From Alphaproteobacteria bacterium UBA828 (lineage in GTDB: Bacteria > Pseudomonadota > Alphaproteobacteria > UBA828): 21,722 nucleotides of DNA. The notes under the pieces were generated by a model. The model saw nothing but the letters and a program-made list of their open reading frames with translations, ran no database searches and was not told the origin of the DNA. Both the position numbers and the translations under genes were made by a program. Shown in pieces: positions 15,929-21,722 of this stretch (position 1 is its first letter; each line of letters begins with the position of its first letter). The DNA lies in NCBI GenBank assembly GCA_002296185.1, contig DBHM01000011.1, positions 168,160 through 189,881 on the forward strand, in the 5' to 3' direction.

Positions 15929-17151
15929 ATCATTTCTCCAGCTATAGAATTCCAATTTTGGGATAAGGCCTCAGAAAACTCATAATCATTTATATGCAGA
16001 GGTAATATTATCAGTTGAATTTTGGCAGATTCTTTAAGATTGGCCCTTAAGGAATCTAGGAGAATATTATTTGCTTCGGGGTCATAGAATTGTTGGTCTT
16101 TAGAGTCTAGAAGAGAAAAACCTTTTTCTGGAAAGATAAACCTTACTGGTCCAGTGAATGTATTTAATTTTTTTGCTATGAACTCACCTATTTTTCTACA
16201 CTCATCTTTATTGGTTCGCATAAGGGTTACGTTAGCATTGTGTATATATAGATTTCGGTCTTTATATTTCCCCGGCACGGTATCTAGGGCTCCAAAGTTA
16301 ACCATATCTAACGCCCCACATGATCCTACGTAGGGAAGCCCAGATTTTGCTAGTCTATCAAAACGATCTGGGCCTGCGGAAAATACCCCACCAGCAATTA
16401 GGTCACAGACCTCAGTTGTCGTGACATCTATAGTGCCGACTAGAAGATTAGACTCCGCAAGCTTTTCCATTGATTGCCCACCTACGCCTGTAGCATGAAA
16501 AACAAGGCAATCATAAATTTTATCAAGTTTTTCTCTTAATTGGTCTACACACTGAGTGGTGACACCGAACATTGTCATACCAAGGGCAGGTTTTGAAGTA
16601 TTAGATTGGGGAATATTATTTTTTATCATTCCAGATAATGCGTGGGCAGCATTGCCAAGTACTCTTCGAGAAATACTATTTAATCCTGCTACATCTGTTA
16701 CTGAATAGACCATAGCAATATCATTGGGTCCGATATAAGGTGCAACGTCCCCAGATCCTACTGTGGAGACCATTACTTTAGGTGTTCCTATTGGAAGTGC
16801 TCTTAATGCGGCGCTGACAAGATCAGTGTTTCCACTACCACCTGCTCCAATCATTCCACCTACATCTTCTAATTTGTGCACAAAGTTTTGTAAGGCGATT
16901 TTCATTTCTGCAAGAGCCTCACCTCTATCTGAGTGTCTCAGCACTTCTTTTTCACTCTTAGGATGAAAAGAGGCGACTTTTGCGCAGCTTATGTCAATAT
17001 TTTCAGCAGATGAATAATTTGGAGAGGTTGAAACATCGACCAGGCATGTATCTATACCTGAATTACGAATCAGACCTGCAATATATAGTAGCTCATCTGC
17101 CTTAGTATCATATGTTCCTATAATGTACGCTTTTTTTGTGTTATACGGCAT
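15925..17151 (-). CDS. Tm-1-like ATP-binding protein (UPF0261 family)
   Basis: The 408-residue protein belongs to the UPF0261/Tm-1-like family. The N-terminal signature is IIGTYDTKADEL (residues 10-21), followed by a glycine-rich nucleotide-binding loop G102-AGGSGNT (102-109), MVSTVGSGDVAPYIG, and in the C-terminal half FHATGVGGQSMEKL and GTIDVTTTEVCDLIAGGVFSAG. Members bind ATP in a two-lobed fold; the bacterial function is unknown. The plant homologue, tomato Tm-1, blocks tobamovirus replication through its equivalent N-terminal domain. The start ATG has GGAAAG upstream on the minus strand. It is the first gene of a two-gene operon and diverges from the ABC importer, which suggests a link to metabolism of the imported compound (inference). 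Confidence 0.9.
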   Translation of the reverse strand: MPYNTKKAYIIGTYDTKADELLYIAGLIRNSGIDTCLVDVSTSPNYSSAENIDISCAKVASFHPKSEKEVLRHSDRGEALAEMKIALQNFVHKLEDVGGMIGAGGSGNTDLVSAALRALPIGTPKVMVSTVGSGDVAPYIGPNDIAMVYSVTDVAGLNSISRRVLGNAAHALSGMIKNNIPQSNTSKPALGMTMFGVTTQCVDQLREKLDKIYDCLVFHATGVGGQSMEKLAESNLLVGTIDVTTTEVCDLIAGGVFSAGPDRFDRLAKSGLPYVGSCGALDMVNFGALDTVPGKYKDRNLYIHNANVTLMRTNKDECRKIGEFIAKKLNTFTGPVRFIFPEKGFSLLDSKDQQFYDPEANNILLDSLRANLKESAKIQLIILPLHINDYEFSEALSQNWNSIAGEMI

Positions 17152-17185
17152 TTTAGCTTTCCATTAAAAGTTATCCCCAGAAAAC

Positions 17186-17200
17186 AGACATTAAATGTCT
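17186..17200. promoter_or_regulatory. Candidate operator: 15-base palindrome in the divergent gap
   Basis: AGACATT-A-AATGTCT has two perfect 7-base arms around one base. It lies 35 bases upstream of the Tm-1-like start (minus) and about 190 bases upstream of the binding-protein start (plus), in the 236-base divergent gap. The size and symmetry suit a dimeric repressor (GntR, LacI or similar) controlling one or both operons. No regulator gene is present in the window. The rest of the gap holds a weak promoter-like pair for the plus strand, TTGATT at 17238-17243 and TAGTCT at 17261-17266 with a 17-base spacer, which I rate as low confidence. As a hairpin the palindrome is not followed by T residues in either direction, so it is not a terminator. 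Confidence 0.35.
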
Positions 17201-17387
17201 CTAAAAAAATAAAACAACAAATCTCTACAATAGATGCTTGATTCATCAAAGCTATTTCCGTAGTCTGCGTCTTCATTTTTCTGATTAGTGTTTTCCAGGA
17301 GCAATTGAGACGCTCTTAAAGCTAAAAAGGATTATTCTAATCGGATGGAAAAAAAATATCGTATTGCCACATAGGGAGGCAGATCGA

Positions 17388-18992
17388 ATGTCAGTCGAAA
17401 ATGAAAGAAAGCGCGTGCTTAGTGAGCTTTATCGCTTATGGGGCATGCATATGTCAAAAACACATCATGTGTCCCGAAGAGACCTCATTAAAGGTATGTT
17501 CGGACTCGGATTAAGTGCTACAGCAGTTAGCATGATTATGAAGAATGCTCCACTCGGAGTTAAAAGAGCTTGGGCAGATGGTCACAGTGCAGAAGACAGA
17601 GCTGTGAAAGCTGCAAAGGCGCTTTACGGTAGTGCAAAGAAGAAGACTATCAGTATTATGCATCCTTCAGGTTCTGGAGGAAATATGGCTCCGTTCACTG
17701 AAGAATGGAAAGCTCTTACAGGTTTTGATGTTGAGCTAATCCAGGTGCCGGTTACTGAAACTCACCAAAAGGGTATGCAAGAGGCTGTTGCTAAAACAGG
17801 TCGTTATGACTTAATGCTTCCTGCTCCTCTTAGTCTTCCAGATTATGCAGAGTCAGGTTTAGCTAAACCTCTTGACGATTACTTTGCAGAGCACAATCCA
17901 GAAATCTTTAATGGTCCAAATAGACTCTCTTATCCAGTGTCAGACTTTGGGCAGAAGTACAACGGAAAAATTTATGGTCTCTACTGTGATGGTGACTGGT
18001 GGCTATTAAATTATCGTGCTGACGTTCTTGCGGCAGCCGGTGACAAGATCGACTCACCACGTTCTCTCGCAGATACTTGGGGTCGTTATGACGAGTTGGC
18101 TGCTAAGTACACCGACAAATCTAAGGACTTCTGGGGAGCACTAGAATATAGGTCACCTTTCTGGAATAAGTTCCAGTGGATGACTCGATTCCAGTCTAAG
18201 GGAACTCTTTACTTCGACGAAGATATGAACTCAATGGCAGATAGCCCAGAGAGTATATCAACAGTTGAAGAGCTAGTAGCCCTTCAGGATTATATTCCTG
18301 TTGAGAACTTCAACTATGGATTTACTGATAACTACGCACAATACTATAAGCAAGGTCGTGGTTTCATGGAATTTGGTTGGCCGTCATTGTGGCGCTATTC
18401 AGCAGACGTTGCTGGTGCTGCATCTGTAATCGGTAAGCGTGATGCTACAGGTAATCCTACAGCTATGGGGATCTCAAAAGTCCCAGGAACTGTTGTTGAT
18501 GGTAATCTTGTGCGTGCTGATATTATGCCATTTGCTTGGGACTTTGTTGTCAGTGAGCATTCAGAAATTCCTGAGGCTTCTTATCTTTACGCACAATGGC
18601 TCTGTGGACCAACTATGTCTCAAAGGTCTATACCAAATGAAGGTGGATATTTCGACCCATGGAGAAATAATCACTTCCTAGAGCCTACTGAGTTGTTCTT
18701 TAACTCATATCCTGGAGACTTCTTAGCAACTTCTTACGAAGCTGTTAGTGACGTGTGTCCTGAAATTATCCTCCGTGGTGGTTTTGAGTACCATAATGCT
18801 ATCGATGTAAATCTCTCGGCAGCATACACTGGTCAGAAGACTGCTAAGGAAGCTATGAAGGATGCAGCTAAAGAGTGTAACAAGATCACTCGTAGATTAG
18901 GTAAGGATAAACAGAAAGAAGCTTGGCATAATCTAGCTAAGATGTATTCCGATCCTATGAAGAAGGCTGCAGGAGTTGATAGCTGGTCTTAA
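17388..18992 (+). CDS. ABC transporter extracellular solute-binding protein, Tat-type signal
   Basis: The 534-residue protein is a periplasmic binding protein of the family-1 (sugar/polyol-type) class, delivering a ligand to the permeases encoded next. The N-terminus has the twin-arginine motif SRRDLIKG (R30, R31), a hydrophobic stretch (about 37-51) and a likely cleavage site after AWA (63/64), so it should be exported folded. The mature part shows IMHPSGSGGNMAPFTEEWK, YDLMLPAPLSLPDYAESGLAKPL and aromatic-rich regions (GDWWLLNYRADV; SPFWNKFQW) suited to ligand stacking. It is longer than typical (about 420). The frame extends to a TTG at 17364, but AGGGAGG (17373-17379) eight bases before the ATG at 17388 fixes the start. 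C-ending codons (TTC, AAC, GAC) are noticeably commoner than in neighbouring genes, suggesting high expression. Confidence 0.92.
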   Translation: MSVENERKRVLSELYRLWGMHMSKTHHVSRRDLIKGMFGLGLSATAVSMIMKNAPLGVKRAWADGHSAEDRAVKAAKALYGSAKKKTISIMHPSGSGGNMAPFTEEWKALTGFDVELIQVPVTETHQKGMQEAVAKTGRYDLMLPAPLSLPDYAESGLAKPLDDYFAEHNPEIFNGPNRLSYPVSDFGQKYNGKIYGLYCDGDWWLLNYRADVLAAAGDKIDSPRSLADTWGRYDELAAKYTDKSKDFWGALEYRSPFWNKFQWMTRFQSKGTLYFDEDMNSMADSPESISTVEELVALQDYIPVENFNYGFTDNYAQYYKQGRGFMEFGWPSLWRYSADVAGAASVIGKRDATGNPTAMGISKVPGTVVDGNLVRADIMPFAWDFVVSEHSEIPEASYLYAQWLCGPTMSQRSIPNEGGYFDPWRNNHFLEPTELFFNSYPGDFLATSYEAVSDVCPEIILRGGFEYHNAIDVNLSAAYTGQKTAKEAMKDAAKECNKITRRLGKDKQKEAWHNLAKMYSDPMKKAAGVDSWS

Positions 18993-19049
18993 AACCCAGA
19001 TATTTATAATTAATAAGAAACAGACAATACGATAAGGGTATAGGACTAG

Positions 19050-20039
19050 ATGTCTTCCTACGAAACTACTAAAGGAACTTCCCCGGCTTCTAAGAAGCCG
19101 GGGAGGTTCCGACGTTTTGATCCAAACAGCAAGGTAATAATCGGTCCACTATTAATTACACCGATACAGATATTGCTGTTGGTCCTTCTTGTATTTCCGT
19201 TCATGTTAGAGTTCTTCGTAAGTTTGACTGAGTGGCAGCCAATCTATGGCGATATATGGACAGCTTTAGGTCAAGTCTTCACGGAGCCTATTTATCAGGG
19301 TATTAATTACAACTATTTAATTACTGATGAGCCAAGGTATCTAGATGCCTTGGGTAGAACATTATCTATTTCGGTTTTATCGCTATGTCTAGAATTCGCA
19401 ATTGGCCTAGGCATGGCAACAATATTCTTAAAAACATTTATTGGAAAAAGGGTGTTTTTTACCGCTTTGCTTACTCCAATGATGATTATGCCTGTTGTTG
19501 TTGGATACACTTGGTATATGCTTTTTCAGTACAACGGCCCAATCAATCAGGTCCTCGGTTGGATAGGTGGATATGAGTCTGGGTCTGGCGGTGTAGAATG
19601 GCTGAATACTTCTGTCCCAGCCTTTTTCGCAGTTGTAATAACTGAAGTATGGCATTGGACACCTCTATTTTTCCTAATCCTTTTATCTGGATTAAACTCT
19701 ATTCCTGCGAACCCTATTAGGGCTGCAACCGTTCTTGGGGCATCCCCACAAAAGATATTCTGGACGATTATGCTGCCTAATATGAAGGGAGTTATTATCA
19801 TCGCATTTGTTATTAGAGGAATGGAAGTAATTAAGTTATTTGATGAAGTTGTCCTCTTAACTAAGGGCGGCCCTGGAACTGCAACAGAAACAATAAGTGT
19901 GTATTTGTATAAGTTGGCCTTCTTAGACTTCCGTATCGCATATGCGGGTGCGGCTGCATTTATTGTTTTAATAATAACAGTCGTATTGATAAACCTCATG
20001 TTGAAGCCAATACGTTACCAGCTACTGGAGGCCCGTTAA
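19050..20039 (+). CDS. ABC transporter permease (MalF/UgpA type)
   Basis: This 329-residue inner-membrane protein has about six membrane helices, starting near residue 30 (IGPLLITPIQILLLVLLVFP), after a basic, proline-rich cytoplasmic N-terminus. The ATPase-coupling (EAA) loop is at about 224-244: RAATVLGASPQKIFWTIMLP, with the conserved Gly of the loop and the LP end. The sequence following it, GLNSIPANPIRAA before and KGGPGTATETISVYLYKLAF after, is typical of MalF/UgpA-type sugar permeases. The ATG at 19050 has AGGA about five bases upstream. It lies 57 bases after the binding-protein stop, with the second permease following after one base. A strong hairpin occupies codons 9-21 of this gene and may reduce its expression relative to the binding protein. 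Confidence 0.93.
   Translation: MSSYETTKGTSPASKKPGRFRRFDPNSKVIIGPLLITPIQILLLVLLVFPFMLEFFVSLTEWQPIYGDIWTALGQVFTEPIYQGINYNYLITDEPRYLDALGRTLSISVLSLCLEFAIGLGMATIFLKTFIGKRVFFTALLTPMMIMPVVVGYTWYMLFQYNGPINQVLGWIGGYESGSGGVEWLNTSVPAFFAVVITEVWHWTPLFFLILLSGLNSIPANPIRAATVLGASPQKIFWTIMLPNMKGVIIIAFVIRGMEVIKLFDEVVLLTKGGPGTATETISVYLYKLAFLDFRIAYAGAAAFIVLIITVVLINLMLKPIRYQLLEAR
19074..19110 (+). promoter_or_regulatory. Strong 17-bp intragenic hairpin in the first codons of the permease gene
   Basis: GGAACTTCCCCGGCTTC (19074-19090), loop TAA (19091-19093), and GAAGCCGGGGAGGTTCC (19094-19110) pair over 17 positions: 16 Watson-Crick pairs and one G-U wobble (79:105). The core CCCCGG/CCGGGG is very GC-rich against an AT-rich background. 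It begins 82 bases after the stop of the binding-protein gene and lies wholly inside the permease reading frame, where it encodes a GTSPASKKPGR-like flexible tail. No T-run follows, so it is not a standard terminator. Likely roles, by analogy with stem-loops between malE and malF, are 3'-end protection of a processed binding-protein mRNA and damping of permease translation. The structure is read directly from sequence; the role is inference. Confidence 0.75.
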
Positions 20040-20040
20040 T

Positions 20041-20979
20041 ATGCCAAATCAGAAATTTACTTGGTATAACGGTATTGGGCTTCTCTTGGCCTTAATATTT
20101 GCCTTATTCCCAGTTTTTTGGATGGTCTCAACATCGTTTAAGCCATCAGACGAATGGGTCAAAGTGCCTGCAGTATGGGTATCTGGAAAGCCAACTGTTG
20201 ATAACTATCTTACTGTATTAGCCCCTGAGGTTCTTTTAGAGCAGCGGGGAGGCCTTTCTCAATATGACGCGGAGGGCAATCTACTTGAACGTGATGCAGG
20301 ATCTGGATCTGCAGGCGGAGCCATGGCAGACTTTTTAACTAAATCTGCGTGGCAGTCCATATATGGATCTTTGATCTTGGCTTCTGGTGGAACGGCTTTA
20401 TCTATTATAGTCGGTTTAATGGCGGCCCTTGCTATTGCTCGCTATAGATTTGGAGGTAATTTCACTCCATTCTTCATATTATCGGCTCGAATGTTCCCGC
20501 CCGCGGCTATTGCTGTGCCGTTCGTAATTATGTTTAGTGATGTGGGGGCTAGTGATACATATTGGGGTCTGATTCTAGTGTATGGTGCTGTAACAGTACC
20601 ATTTTCTACCTGGATGTTAAAAAGTTTTATCGATGATTTGCCGCAAGAAATAGAGGAAGCGGCGATGATGGATGGAATGTCGAGGTGGAAGGCGCACCTT
20701 GTAGTTACCGTCCCCTTGATCAAGGGAGGGTTGGTAGCAACCACACTATTCATATTCATACTTAACTGGAGCGAGTTCTTGTTCGCGTTAGTCTTAACAT
20801 ACAACAAGGTATCCTCTATTCCAGTGCAGATGGCTAAATATTTCTCAGCTACTGAGGGACTTCTATATGGTGCTCAGGCTGCCCTTGCGACCGTATCAAT
20901 TATTCCTCTAGTAATAATAGGGTTCTTGATTCAGAAGCATCTTGTCAGGGGTCTAACACTTGGTGCGATCAAGAGGTAA
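20041..20979 (+). CDS. ABC transporter permease (MalG/UgpE type)
   Basis: The 312-residue protein is the second membrane subunit of the importer. It opens with a membrane helix (NGIGLLLALIFALFPVFWMV, about 10-29) followed by STSFKPSDEW, the hallmark start of MalG-type permeases. The EAA coupling motif is E206-AAMMDG (206-212), followed by KAHLVVTVPLIKGG. A long hydrophilic, glycine- and acid-rich loop (about 60-95) separates the first helix from the rest and should face the periplasm, where it may contact the binding protein. The ATG at 20041 lies one base after the first permease's stop, with GGAGG at 20026-20030 as ribosome-binding site. The ATPase gene follows six bases after its stop. Confidence 0.93.
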   Translation: MPNQKFTWYNGIGLLLALIFALFPVFWMVSTSFKPSDEWVKVPAVWVSGKPTVDNYLTVLAPEVLLEQRGGLSQYDAEGNLLERDAGSGSAGGAMADFLTKSAWQSIYGSLILASGGTALSIIVGLMAALAIARYRFGGNFTPFFILSARMFPPAAIAVPFVIMFSDVGASDTYWGLILVYGAVTVPFSTWMLKSFIDDLPQEIEEAAMMDGMSRWKAHLVVTVPLIKGGLVATTLFIFILNWSEFLFALVLTYNKVSSIPVQMAKYFSATEGLLYGAQAALATVSIIPLVIIGFLIQKHLVRGLTLGAIKR

Positions 20980-20985
20980 TTAGGT

Positions 20986-21722
20986 ATGGCAAACGTCAAA
21001 TTAGAAATAGTAAATCTTCGTAAAGAGTATGGTGATTTAATTGCGGTAGATGACTTGTCTCTAAGTGTTGAGCAGGGTGAAACTATGGCTTTACTTGGTC
21101 CGTCAGGCTGTGGAAAGTCAACTACTCTCAATATGATAGTAGGTTTAGAAAACCCTACCAGTGGAGACATTCTAATTGATGGAGAGTCAGTTATTAATAC
21201 TTCACCAGGTAATCGTAATGTTGGCCTAGTTTTTCAGGACTATGCAGTTTTCACAAATATGACTGTAGAGAAGAACCTTGCATATGGGTTGAGAATAAAG
21301 AAACAGCCAAAAGAGCAGGTAGATTCGGAAGTAAAGAGAGTCGCAGATTTTATGGGCCTTAGTGATAAAATTGACCGAAAGCCTGCAGAATTGAGTGCTA
21401 GTGAGCTTCAAAGGGTAGCTATTGGTAGGACACTTGTAACAAATCCAGACATTCTACTACTCGATGAGCCTTTAAGTAATTTGGAAGCAGACGATCGTAA
21501 TAGGATGAGAAGAGAGCTCAGGAGTATACAAGCAGAAACCGGACAAACTGTCATATATGTTACTCATGACCAGATAGAGGCACTATCTTTGGCTCATAGA
21601 ATAGCAGTAATGAACTTTGGTCATTTAATGCAGTACGATACTGCTGAAAATGTATATCAGCATCCTCAAAATCGTTTTGTAGGGAGTTTCCTTGGTAATC
21701 CCCCTATGAATTTCGTCGAGGG
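20986..21722 (+). CDS. ABC transporter ATP-binding protein, partial (3' end outside window)
   Basis: The frame is open from ATG 20986 to the window end (245 full codons), preceded by a TTAGGT stretch and the permease stop six bases earlier. Walker A is GPSGCGKST (38-46, K44), the Q-loop is VFQD (Q84), Walker B is ILLLDEP (D160, E161), the D-loop is SNLEAD and the H-loop is H194. The signature motif is LSASE (136-140) where LSGGQ is expected, so this subunit may form one degenerate site in a heterodimer. The class is that of MalK/UgpC-type importer ATPases (CUT1-like); the C-terminal regulatory domain of that class would lie beyond the window. It powers the two permeases encoded upstream. Confidence 0.93.
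   Translation, partial: MANVKLEIVNLRKEYGDLIAVDDLSLSVEQGETMALLGPSGCGKSTTLNMIVGLENPTSGDILIDGESVINTSPGNRNVGLVFQDYAVFTNMTVEKNLAYGLRIKKQPKEQVDSEVKRVADFMGLSDKIDRKPAELSASELQRVAIGRTLVTNPDILLLDEPLSNLEADDRNRMRRELRSIQAETGQTVIYVTHDQIEALSLAHRIAVMNFGHLMQYDTAENVYQHPQNRFVGSFLGNPPMNFVE

Noticed and set aside
19547..19999. Minus-strand ORF of 150 codons
   Set aside because: It lies entirely inside the first permease gene, whose EAA loop and membrane helices are clear; the antisense frame shows no family pattern.
20442..20807. Minus-strand ORF of 121 codons
   Set aside because: It is antisense to the second permease gene over its EAA motif, with no independent start signals.
5934..21722. Whole accessory region considered as a mobile island
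   Set aside because: No integrase, transposase, tRNA attachment site or flanking direct repeats were seen, and base composition looks similar to the core cluster apart from the binding-protein gene.

Overview
This window looks like chromosomal DNA from an AT-rich alphaproteobacterium, probably a marine, streamlined, Rhodospirillales-like lineage. The evidence is the alphaproteobacterial type of LeuA tail directly upstream of an mreB-mreC-mreD-mrdA-rodA cell-shape cluster, the short intergenic gaps, and the high A+T content (judged by eye, not computed). The exact lineage is inference. I saw no tRNA, rRNA, insertion sequence, phage gene or CRISPR array.

Positions 1-5937 are core genome: the end of leuA, then mreB, mreC, mreD, mrdA (PBP2) and rodA, all on the + strand and tightly packed. 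mrdA and rodA share an ATGA overlap. Together they encode the rod-shape peptidoglycan elongation machine. rodA then runs tail-to-tail, with a 4-base overlap, into an accessory metabolic region that fills the rest of the window.

Positions 5934-10725 hold a zinc-free quinone-oxidoreductase-type dehydrogenase (-), a small unknown ORF (+), a VOC-fold protein and a luciferase-like monooxygenase in one minus-strand operon, a second luciferase-like monooxygenase diverging from the first, and a beta carbonic anhydrase. Positions 10867-14718 hold a compact three-gene catabolic operon: a TcuA-like FAD dehydrogenase, an aldehyde dehydrogenase and a 3-hydroxyisobutyrate-dehydrogenase-family enzyme. A small possible membrane protein follows it.

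Positions 15098-17151 (-) encode a Tm-1-like (UPF0261) ATP-binding protein translationally coupled to a phosphoenolpyruvate-hydrolase-type TIM-barrel protein. These are the two halves of the fused plant Tm-1 protein. Diverging from them, positions 17388-21722 carry an ABC importer: a Tat-exported solute-binding protein, two MalF/MalG-type permeases and an ATPase cut off by the window end. A very strong 17-bp hairpin lies inside the first codons of the first permease gene, where it could set the ratio of binding protein to permease. The ATPase has a divergent signature motif, suggesting a partner ATPase just beyond the window. A plausible overall reading is that the importer takes up a polyol- or organic-acid-like substrate that the neighbouring dehydrogenases oxidise, but the substrate cannot be read from the sequence.
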